This document shows positions 48,056-56,754 of a stretch of 64,000 bases of DNA, in pieces; position 1 is the first letter of the stretch; each line of letters starts with the position of its first letter. The notes under the pieces were generated by a model that was not told the origin of the DNA, made no database searches, and saw nothing but the letters and a program-made list of their open reading frames with translations. The DNA is taken from assembly GCA_014898415.1 (NCBI GenBank), contig RCTD01000020.1:434001-498000 (forward strand), written 5' to 3'. The position numbers and the translations under genes are program-made. The stretch comes from Stromatinia cepivora. Lineage: Eukaryota > Ascomycota > Leotiomycetes > Helotiales > Sclerotiniaceae.

Positions 48056-49689
48056 ATGGACTCTAATGATATCAAAACGCAATCCCAAGCCCAAATCCCC
48101 AAAAAGAATCAATCTTTAGAATTAGTGAGGTTGACCATAAACGATCATCTCGATGATTTTTGGGAATTTTGGAGAGAGGAAAGGGGGGTTGTTTGGTCGT
48201 ATGTTCTTCTTAACTTTCTTTCCTTTACTTTCTTTCCCACTCTTCTCTTTCCCTATTTCCCTTCCCTCTCTTCTTCTCACTCTTTTCTTTTAACCCTCCC
48301 CTCTCCTCCCTTCCCCCCTTCCCCTCTCGTCTATCTTTCCACCCCAAACTAACAAACTCCCAAGAACCAAAGGCACCCAGGAAACAAAAGAAGAAGCGCT
48401 AGAACTCATGAAATTTATCTTACCGAAGACAGAAGATAATCCTGGGGGAGAGACGGAGGGAAGCGATAAATTTGCTATTATTTTGAAGGCGGAGGGGGAT
48501 GGAGAGGGTAGTGAGTATTTTTCTTTCGGATTTTTAGGGGGTTTATTTTTTGTGGAAGAGGAACGACTTAGGTTTGGGATCGCGCGGTGAAGGATGAAAG
48601 AGAAGTTGGGAAGAGAAAATGAGGGCCCGGAGGTGATTGAGATGGCTTGCACACTGCTTGAAGAGTAAACAGGAAAGTCACCTGGAAGTTTTTGGGTGGT
48701 TTGGTTTGTGACTCATCAATACGCTGCTCAAGGGCTAGATGAAATTTCCTGCGCAGAAATGAGACCCTAGATTGCGTATGGAGAAAAAGCCAATTCTCAA
48801 GTACGGATAATATGAGGGAGCGTCTACAACGCTTGGAGTGGTGGCGTGCGCATGCCAGTTCTATAGTCAGACTGAGGCAAGAAGTTTCGACTTGTACTCT
48901 GACTATGAACTCCTGAAAAGATGGCCTTGAACGCTTTTGGGCTCGTTAAGTTAAAAATTGACTTATAATGGCTCTTTTGCTTCCTGCTGCGTATCGCCGC
49001 TACTCCGTACTTCGTTTTCTTCTATCCTTTCATGTCCTCTCTTTCCGTCCTTTTCATTCCCATACTAACTAAGTACTTCTAGAACCGTCTAAATGTGTAG
49101 GTATGGTCGGAACTAACCGCCATTCACCCCAGGGTCTTGAATTAGGCTATTGTATAAACCCTAACTACTGGGGTAATGGATATGCTACATGGGGTATAAC
49201 AGAGTTTTTGAGGATATATTGGGGGATGGAAGGTATGTTTTCGGTTCTTCCTCTTGACATTTGATTACCATCCCTTTCCATACAGGGAAAAAACATTCAA
49301 ATCTAAAGAAAATACCACCAAGGCGAAAGAGAAGAAAAATGTGAGAGCAAAAGATGAAGAGAATATACTAATACAATCCTCTAAACAGAAAGATCTCACA
49401 TTCCCCACCTCGTCGCGAAAGTCGATCCGAGGAATAAAGCAAGCGAGAGAGCAGCAATGAAAGTTGGAGCGAGAAAAGGAGAGCTTCTTGAAAAGGTAAT
49501 CTTCTGGGGGAATTGTTGTAGCATAGAACTGGTGAAAAACTAATGGTTTTGCGATATTTGTAGTGGTATTCGAGAAAAATAGATGAAGGGAAGAAGAGTG
49601 ACGTGCGGTGTTGGTATTTTGATAGACCTAGATCTAGTAGTGATGAGAAGGGGAATATAGTAGAGGACGGAGACCAGGTATATACCTAG
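48056..49689 (+). CDS. GNAT-family N-acetyltransferase (223 aa)
   Basis: Five exons: 48056-48198, 48365-48510, 49083-49232, 49389-49495, 49564-49689; total 672 nt in frame. The protein reads LVRLTINDHLDDFWEFWREE, then EEALELMKFIL (alpha-2 region), FAIILKAEGD, CVGMVGTNRHSPQGLELGYC, INPNYWGNGYATWGITEFLR, VAKVDPRNKASERAAMKVGA. The last three blocks are the GNAT core: beta-4, the acetyl-CoA pyrophosphate-binding NPxYWGxGYA loop, and the V-x-P-x-N-x-A-S motif. It is closest in style to ribosomal-protein-like (RimJ) or small-molecule acetyltransferases; the substrate is unknown. Intron 2 is unusually long (572 nt) for this genome. Intron 3 (156 nt) contains a misleading open frame; the acceptor at 49388 is the one that restores E-R-S-H-I-P. 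The acceptor of intron 1 is AAG. Confidence 0.82.
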
Positions 49690-50003
49690 GTAGCCATGCA
49701 TAAGATGGCAGGATCCTCGATATTTAGACTAGATATAGGTATTGAGTGGTGGCTACATTGACAAAAGGCATGCTCACTGAAGCTCTGATTGATCGACTGA
49801 AACCAAAAACTAGTGAATTGATGCAATCTTAAGTACCGTACCAATTTGAGTGGTAATTCACCATTTACTGAAACGGAATCTTCAGGTTCCTTCTCGTATG
49901 CATCGCACCCTGACTCTTTCTGAAGGCCGTCACAACAAAAGAATCAACTTTGACCCTCAACTTGACTTACTCACCAAAAGATTTACCATACTACGAACAA
50001 CAA

Positions 50004-50707
50004 ATGGCATCAGGAACGACCGAAACCGCCTTCCATCCCTTCCCAAGACTTCCGCTCGAGCTTCGTCGCAAAATATGGAGGTCATCACTTCCTGGACCTC
50101 GATTAATCCGCATCTCTCTTAGAGGAGAAAATTTCATGAGCAATGCCGCCCTTTCTATCGGCCTGCAAATTTGCAAAGAATCCCGAGATGAGACTCTAAG
50201 ATTTTATAAGCTTTGCTTCGCCGCGCAGCCGTCACATGCCCGCATATACTTCAACGTTGATTACGATGCGATACACTTTCTCATTCCGCTATCCATGAAG
50301 ATATCTACCTACTTCGGCCTCTTTTCCCTGGCCAATGCCACCATTAAAGACGATATCAAGGTTGTATTTTTGGAAAATGAATGGTTTTGGGAGCTTGCAG
50401 ACAAAGATTTTCCCATGCCCTTGCTTGGACCAGATTGCCGGGTGTTTTATTCCGGAATAGGCTTTACATGCTTGGAGTTTTATCATCATTTCGTCGGGTA
50501 GACTCCATGGTGCACTGGTACGCGCAAGACATCATCCCATCGTTTCAAGTGACATTTGGCACTTCCAAAGTCACGGCTATCTTTGGTTTCAACAAGCCGG
50601 AGGATGTAGCAAATTCCGGTCCTCTTCTCATTGAGCAAGATTGGACTGCGGGTTTTCGTGGATTTGGTAGAATCGCCAGGCAGTATATTGAAAGTGTAAT
50701 ACCTTGA
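50004..50707 (+). CDS. 2EXR-domain protein, apparent one-base frameshift
   Basis: From ATG 50004 the protein begins MASGTTETAFHPFPRLPLEL then RRKIWRSSLPGPRLIRI, the F-x-x-F-P-x-L-P-x-E-L-R-x-x-I-W pattern of the F-box-like 2EXR domain common and expanded in Leotiomycetes. It continues ALSIGLQICKESRDETLRFY, typical of the family, to about 50500, where the frame stops. One frame over, the product continues DSMVHWYAQDIIPSFQVTFG ... FNKPEDVANSGPLLIEQDW and ends at 50707. The shift equals loss of one base between about 50398 and 50500; I tested the GT...AG pairs in that stretch and none with realistic size gives the needed phase. So it is either a broken gene or a base deletion. Function is unknown; 2EXR proteins are presumed substrate adaptors or regulators. 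Confidence 0.65.
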
Positions 50708-51369
50708 TAAGTGGAAGATCAATAATATACACACGAGAGTCCGAGGTTAGCCATCGGATAGCGATCCATTAGCTAGAGCTAGATGGCGATGCATTATGTT
50801 AGATAGTAATTCACAAGATAGCTATCCATTCAATATCAGCGCGTTGACCTCCTTATGATAAATATGTATTAAAAAATGGTAGAAATCCCAGGGAGGAGGG
50901 AAAGACCGATCATTTGAATGTTCATGTTCACACTGTCGAAGGTGATATAGAAGTCCACAGAAAAGATGTGTGTAGTAGGTATATCAAGTCAAGCATGGCC
51001 CGTGCACAACAGTCTTGTTTACTAGATACTCATCACAACAAACGCGATTTGCAAACAGCAACATAACACGACACGGAGTAAACATTTCACATAAATTGAA
51101 AGCCAAGGAAAACAACGGCAGTGTCCTCGTCACTGTTCGGAAGTATAAGCTGCACAATATCTACAATTATCGCACCAAGAGTGTTGTAGCAGCTTAGATC
51201 AGATCTCCTCCTGCCTTCAATATCTACCCCTCGATTTTCGCACTTTACACAGGCCATTTCCTGCACAACCACATGCTCAGACATCTCTCCTTTTAAGCTT
51301 TCCATTCTACCTCGGGCTTCCTGCCTTTATAGACCAATTCCCCATCTTTCACACTCAATTCCTACAACC
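50708..51369. other. intergenic, no gene supported
   Basis: The region contains scattered GATAGC(T/G)ATCCATT motifs (about 50757-50830) in near-repeat form but no gene. It includes the HSK3 promoter. Confidence 0.4.
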
Positions 51370-51858
51370 ATGACATCCCGACTTCCTGGCGGCAACGCAC
51401 CTCGTCTCTCCACGGCACCAAGTAGTAGCACCAAGCCTCGACAACTGGTATGACACCCAAAACCCTCTTTTCGTTTCCAAGCTACAACGCCACAATCAGC
51501 AATACTGACTAACAGTTCTAGTCCCATCTACACGCACAACTCGCACAACTCTCCGCCAATCTTGGTGATCTTGAGAACCTTCTACGAAATACTAGTATAC
51601 AAGCTGAGTCTATACGAGGTTTGGGTGCTTTTCACGGAGGACTGTAAGTCAGGCTGTTTCCTTTCCAAGTCCCAACCGAAATCCCGAGGAAACAAAGTAT
51701 CTAACAATTCCCTCGATAGATTCATGGCGGCAAGCAAAGTTTTAGGAGAGGAGACGATCGCGGGCAGCTCACAACAACAAAATCATGGACAAGCACAGAC
51801 ACAGGGACAGGGAAGCCGGACAGCAGAGTGTAAGGAGGATTCCGATTCCGATTCTTGA
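51370..51858 (+). CDS. HSK3: DASH/Dam1 complex subunit Hsk3 (112 aa)
   Basis: Three exons: 51370-51447, 51522-51643, 51720-51858; total 339 nt. Splicing yields LSHLHAQLAQLSANLGDLEN, LLRNTSIQAESIRGLGAFHG and GLFMAASKVLGEE, matching the compact helical Hsk3 signature (x-Q-L-N-A-Q-L-A-Q-L ... L-G-x-x-H-x-x-x-F-M-A-A-x-K-V-L-G-E-E). In fungi the ten-subunit DASH ring couples kinetochores to spindle microtubules in the nucleus. The N-terminus is Ser/Pro-rich and the C-terminal 40 residues are Gln/Ser-rich and acidic, as is common in Pezizomycotina. Small multi-exon genes like this are often missed; each splice is supported by phase and by an acceptor that avoids an in-frame stop. Confidence 0.88.
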
Positions 51859-52215
51859 ACGCACGTTTTAGCTATGAATAGAACAGTGTAGGGGGAGGCC
51901 GCACATCTGTTCGAGCATGGAGGCAGAATACCCAAACCCACACAGGCAACATGATATCAAATGGTCGATTTCGACGTAGCCCAAGAACGAAAGCCATCCC
52001 AGCCAACACTGCGATTGCCACGAAGGCTTTCAGCATGCACACATCCTTTTCCCCTACCCTCTGCGGCCCGTAACCATTCTAGACCACGATCCTGCACGAA
52101 CGAACGAGATAGCAGCCCTATCTATGGATATAGTAATCCTTATGGCATCCTTGGTCAATCAACGTGCTTCTTTAAGTCGACCAAAAGCCACAAAACAAAA
52201 AAGTTAAAGATGTAT

Positions 52216-52247
52216 CTCCCTCGGGTGGGCTTGAACCACCAACCTTG
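52216..52247 (-). pseudogene. tRNA 3'-half relic (T arm plus acceptor)
   Basis: On the minus strand GGTTGGTGGTTCAAGCCCACC is followed by CGAGGGA, a T-arm and 3' acceptor strand nearly identical to that of the tRNA-Asn 140 bp away. The matching 5' half (TCCCTCGTGG...) is not found upstream, so I read it as a truncated or decayed copy. It could alternatively be a strongly diverged tRNA that I cannot fold by eye. Confidence 0.5.
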
Positions 52248-52386
52248 GTACTCGGTACTAGAGCGACGTTGGAATATTAGCATCGGAACTGACCCTTTGA
52301 TTTGACTAAAGTGGTTTGTACAGCATTCATGAATGAATGACAAAAGTTTCGGTGGTTAGTATTTCCAACCAAAGTTCAAAATGAAG

Positions 52387-52487
52387 CTCCCTCGCGTGGG
52401 GTCGAACCACGAACCTCTCGATGAATCTGCAAGCTTGAATTGCTTCAAGTAACAGTCGAACGCGCTAGCCAATTGCGCCACGAGGGA
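52387..52487 (-). tRNA. tRNA-Asn (anticodon GTT) with a 27-nt intron
   Basis: Minus strand. Acceptor TCCCTCG pairs with CGAGGGA; D arm GCGCAATTGGCTAGCGC; anticodon stem TTCGA with loop CTGTTA, then an intron beginning CTTGAAGC (plus-strand about 52423-52449) right after position 37, then A and TCGAG; T arm CGTGGTTCGACCCCACG. The anticodon at plus 52451-52453 (AAC read as GTT) gives Asn. The box-A and box-B internal promoter sequences lie within the D and T arms. Confidence 0.85.
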
Positions 52488-54181
52488 TATTTGATGGTGA
52501 CCAGCAAACATATTCCATGCTATAACCCCAACATCTCAAAAGACCCACATCACTTAAGAAGGTGGGGGACGACATGACCCAAAGATCGGCAACCAATAGC
52601 TTGTCCATAGTTGATTTTGGGAGCAGGGGAACGAAATACTGCGGTTAGGAGTTTGTTACATGCAGAGCATTGCTCTAGTACCTAGGTTATAACTTCATCT
52701 CGTTGTCACGTTCTAGGTGTCGCATCTGTAGTGATCGCTGCCTAACAATAAACACCTAGTTGATTCAGCCTGTGGTATGATCCATAGTCAAAAGCTTCTT
52801 GCTCTCATTAAAATGGACAGACACATCAATGGCATTTCCATTATGAAGATAGTCTAGCAATTTCAAGTATCGTCGCCGTATCCATTGTAGCCTGCAATAT
52901 GAATGACAAAGAAGCATGACATTGACTTGTGTCGTTTTAAAACTGACGCATACAAGTTCCAGTTCAATACACAGAAACTGAGCAAGTGCTCTGCTCTGGG
53001 CAGGCGCTGTTTCGAGGTATTCTTCCCATACCAAATTCTTCCCAATGAGCCATAGCAATGACCTCCCTCATCAAAGAGTCCGAGACCTTTTGCCGGACGC
53101 GAAGTATAGTATAATATAGCTGCATTACACACCCGTAGACAGAGTGCAAGGGACCTTGTAGTCCAACTGAAACCCCTTGGTTTTGCAACATTAGTACTTT
53201 AGTAAATCAGTATCCTCCAGAATTCTTAGAGGAACGAGACAGTCTCCCTAGCCTTCTAGATGACTATGACCTTCACCTCTCAAAATCTACTAGGAATGGA
53301 CTCGTTGGTCTGACGCATGTTGATAGAAATCATGTATGCTGTACTAGTCTGACCTTGTTCCTTCAGTATCATGATAGCAATCGCGTGATTAATGTTCAAG
53401 ATTGTCTCAAATAACCTGAATATTCAAACTTTGTATATTGGGGGATGTGATTTCAATGTTAGGACTACGCTTAGATGGATGAATACGTCAATTTCACTCA
53501 TCTATCTAAATTCCGTTCTGAAAGTTGAGACAGATACATGTGGGTTTTTGTTGGGGTATGAAATGCAGAGGATGATAGGATGTAAGTTAGGGAAATACGG
53601 GGATACAAAGTAGGGTGCAAAGGATAGGTTGGTGCTAGATTGAGATCAGATGGGACCAGATGGACTAATGCTGGAGGATTTCTAGGTGTGCATAGTGACG
53701 AGAATGCAAAGTTTAGAAAGTGAATAGTTGACTGTGAAGCGAGATAACTGCTCAGCTCATCGGTCTAGTGAATAGCTTTGTCTACGAGTACAAAGAAAAG
53801 CTAGACTTTATATTCCATGCGGCTCTGTTCACTCGAATCAGTGGCTCCAGTGCATAGCCCAATCGAGTTTCTTTTGCTCTGAGCGGAAAGCACCTGAGTT
53901 AAGGGAGTAGTTGGGAGTTTGAATGTAATATACATGTATGAGCTCGAGTACGAGAGGAAAGTGCAGAACCTAGTTAGGTTTCCAAGATGGAACACGATGA
54001 TCAAATCAAGTCGTTTTAGAAAACTAACGTTACTCTTTATCCGAAGAGAAAGATAGCAGTAAAGCAGCTGCAGCATCTCTTTCAGAAATTATCCTCAAAA
54101 GAAGTCCAGCGAAATGCCCCAACTCCATTCTTCCACTGCATGATTTCATCTGATATAATGCCTGAAAAGCACTTGTCTTAC
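52488..54181. other. intergenic, possible decayed coding sequence
   Basis: On the minus strand between 53191 and 52765, three overlapping frames each carry protein-like stretches (for example REVIAMAHWEEFGMGRI and LVWEEYLETAPAQSRALAQF), but no combination gives a recognisable family. This may be a pseudogene remnant. Nothing else is supported. Confidence 0.35.
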
Positions 54182-54300
54182 ACATACGACCATAGACTGA
54201 AGAGAATTGGGCATCCCGTCCGCTCTGCCATACACAAGCTTCAGATCGGTGGATTAGTAGTTGGGTGGGTGACCACCAGCGAATCCCCACTGTTGTATGT
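54182..54300 (+). rRNA. 5S ribosomal RNA
   Basis: Begins ACATACGACCATAGACTGAA and contains GGGCATCCCGTCCGCTC, then GGATTAGTAGTTGGGTGGGT and GACCACCAGCGAATCCC, ending CTGTTGTATGT, which pairs with the 5' ACATACGAC. Length is 119 nt, normal for 5S rRNA. In filamentous ascomycetes 5S genes are dispersed singly, as here. The internal control region (GTTGGGTGGGTGACCACC area) is intact, so it may be functional. Confidence 0.93.
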
Positions 54301-55115
54301 TTTCTTCTCTTTTTTGAGTTTTTGCATCTTGGCACCTTTACGGAGGGTTGATGGGGGAAGTATTGTAAAACACACCAAAAAATGATTGTGCTTGCTTTAC
54401 AAATAGGGGTTTTGACCAATAGTATCATCACGCTGATTGAAAATTTATATAATGAAAACCAAACAAATAAAGTATTGTAATTTTCCAGTTTTCTGATAGA
54501 AATCATTCAAAATTATTAATATTTTATTTCGAAATCTATGCTAAGGCTATTTTGGATTCATTAAAAGAGGTTACACAAGCTTCAAAGGCTTCAGAATCAT
54601 AAGATTGTTGAAATTCGATCAAAATCTTCAAAATTCGAGATTTGGGGGGAACAGCAGTATCAAAAAACAGCAATATGTGGGTGAAAAATGTCTTACATTA
54701 CTTACCCTTTCAACCTCCGTATTTTACCTCGCTTCATTGTTGGCCGACTTCGGGCTTCTGAAGGAAATGCAGGGTTACTGGGTAGAGAAAGTAGAGCCGT
54801 GCCAAGTCCCCTTTTCTCATTAACTACTAGGTATATAACCTTCGGTAAAAGTAAGGAGGATACCGGTACTAGGTATTTTTAGGTATTTGGATTTATTTCT
54901 TCTCCCCACTTAGGTAATAGGTAGCCACGCTACAGTCTCTAGTACCTCTTTATCTCCACCTTTCTATGCCCCTACCCCCCACATTCATTGCAGCGAAGAA
55001 AAAAAAAAACTTTTCTCTTTTCACGAGAGAGGGTTGCTGTATCGATACGCCCACCACACACGTGCGGAAAAGGCAAAAAGGAAAGTTCAGTCGAGGTGCT
55101 CCTCAACTCGCAGAA

Positions 55116-55221
55116 TGCGGCTTCTGTGGATCGAACACAGTGCCTCCAGATAAACAGGTTGATCTGTTGGGGATCTGAAGTGGACTTCAGTCTGGCGCTC
55201 TCCCAAGTGAGCTAAAGCCGC
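55116..55221 (-). tRNA. tRNA-Phe (anticodon GAA) with intron of about 35 nt
   Basis: Minus strand. GCGGCTT acceptor pairs with AAGCCGC and is followed by discriminator A. D arm TAGCTCACTTGGGAGAGC; anticodon stem CCAGA, loop CTGAAG; an intron follows directly after the anticodon loop position 37, then ATCTGG closes the stem. T arm CTGTGTTCGATCCACAG. The pattern matches fungal tRNA-Phe closely. About 815 bp separate it from the 5S gene, with no feature in between. Confidence 0.92.
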
Positions 55222-55509
55222 TATGGGATGTGTGTTGTTGTTTGTTGTGCGGCAAGGCTTGTTTGAGGTATATATAAGATTTTGTTATTGAGGGGATGGA
55301 TGGGTTTTGAGGTCTGATATGGGGGAGCATGTGGTTATTACGATTATCACGATTATTACAATGGAAGATATGTTTATCTATGCGTGCTGCTTAATAGAAA
55401 TCTGCGTTTATATGAACCGCTAGCTATGACGTATCTATCAAAGTAACATTTACATCTGTCTATCTGTTTCTCTTCTTGTATGTGTCTAGTGCAAAGGAAA
55501 CTCCCAAGT

Positions 55510-56754
55510 CTACATTGCCTGTCCAATCGTACCAGTTGCCGAATCTGCTTTCTGGTCTGCTTTTTTCTCCCATTGAAATATCAGGGGAATAATACCGGAT
55601 ATTGGTCTTCCCGCTTTCCGCTCTTCCACCGCCGGCCATCTTTCTTCTCTCTGCTCCTCGATTGGTGAGACCACATATTCATCATGCTCATCTTCAACCG
55701 ACGCCTCTGCCTCCCCTCCAACCAATCCTCCCTCCTCATTCGCCGCCGGCACATGCACATCTTCCGCAATCTCACCCAACGAATTCGAATACCCCGTCAA
55801 AGGGGTTCCACCAGTAACATGAACCTCGCTCTTCCCAGCTACATCATCCGGATCAATGTCAGGCACAACCCCTCTTTTCCAAGCTTCAAATGTATGTCTC
55901 CTAACTCTCTTCTCATGTACAACACGTTGCAAGTCCCCTACTTTATCTAGTTTTAATTCGTAGCCGCCGATGAAAGCTGGGCGGTCGGGATGGTGTTTTG
56001 GATGTTTGTGTTTGCGGCGGCGGAGTAGACAAAAGATTCCGAAGATCAAAAGGATGAGAGATAAGGCACCGCCGATGGCGGCTCCGAGGTAGATCCCGAT
56101 AGAATTGGATGAAGAGTGGCCAGAAGTGGTGGGTTGCGGTACAGTAGAGGTGGTGGAGGCGGAGTTGTTGGTTGAGGGTGACGGTGTTGGTGGCGGAGTA
56201 GAGGATAATGTTTCTAAAGTAGTAGGAATGATATATGATGGCGTTGAGGTTGGAAAGGAAGTTAATGATGTGGAATTTAGCAGGAGGGGATCGGTAGGTG
56301 GGATAGTCGGAAGTATCGTAACAGAGGGGGCGATATCTATAGTGCTCGAGGGTGTCACAGCTATAGGAAAACCATAGAGGAGGGAAGTAGATACAGGGAC
56401 GGGTGCGACATTTTCAGTCGTTGGCTGAGTAGGAACTTGAACAACGGGATCTGTGTATGGAACAGTTGTGGTTGAAAAGGTAGTAAGTACGAGGACGTTA
56501 GGATCTGGGAACGAGTACGATGCTGGTTGAAATATCGAACTTTCACTGGGAGCCAGTGTACTGCTAGTCGACGTAGAGATGGTAGCAGTATCGACCGGAA
56601 TGACCAAATTTGGAGTTGCCGATGTTAAAATGCCTACTGCGGCCGAGACTGCATCGTTGACCTCTTCAGAATAGTTCGGGGTCGTCATATCGTATGAGGT
56701 TGTTGTATTGTATGAGACCGTAATGTTGTCGAGTCGGTAGCCATAAGTTACCAT
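55510..56754 (-). CDS. Ser/Thr-rich single-pass membrane protein, sensor-like (414 aa)
   Basis: An intronless frame. The first about 215 residues are rich in Ser, Thr and Pro (STSTSSTLAPSESS, TPPPTPSPSTNNSASTTSTV) and would be heavily O-mannosylated outside the cell. One transmembrane helix follows (SIGIYLGAAIGGALSLILLI, then FGIFCLL), with a basic stop-transfer RRRKHKHPKHH. The cytosolic tail of about 165 residues is charged and contains a conserved-looking ELKLDKVGDLQRVVHEKRVR block. This topology is that of fungal wall-stress sensors (Mid2/Wsc-like) and of many uncharacterised Pezizomycotina proteins. No signal peptide is visible at MVTYGYRLDNITVSY, so either the helix acts as a signal anchor or a first exon is missing; an overlapping ATG upstream in another frame was noted. 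Confidence 0.75.
   Translation of the reverse strand: MVTYGYRLDNITVSYNTTTSYDMTTPNYSEEVNDAVSAAVGILTSATPNLVIPVDTATISTSTSSTLAPSESSIFQPASYSFPDPNVLVLTTFSTTTVPYTDPVVQVPTQPTTENVAPVPVSTSLLYGFPIAVTPSSTIDIAPSVTILPTIPPTDPLLLNSTSLTSFPTSTPSYIIPTTLETLSSTPPPTPSPSTNNSASTTSTVPQPTTSGHSSSNSIGIYLGAAIGGALSLILLIFGIFCLLRRRKHKHPKHHPDRPAFIGGYELKLDKVGDLQRVVHEKRVRRHTFEAWKRGVVPDIDPDDVAGKSEVHVTGGTPLTGYSNSLGEIAEDVHVPAANEEGGLVGGEAEASVEDEHDEYVVSPIEEQREERWPAVEERKAGRPISGIIPLIFQWEKKADQKADSATGTIGQAM

Noticed and set aside
49254..49460. Lys-rich frame inside the GNAT gene
   Set aside because: It belongs to intron 3; using the acceptor at 49388 gives the conserved VAKVDPRNKAS segment, while this frame ends in a stop.
52765..53191. 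Possible coding remnant on the minus strand
   Set aside because: Three overlapping frames look protein-like, but no splice or single indel yields a family I can name; kept only as a note.
54030..54506. 158-codon minus-strand frame
   Set aside because: It runs antisense through the 5S rRNA gene, so the open frame is incidental.
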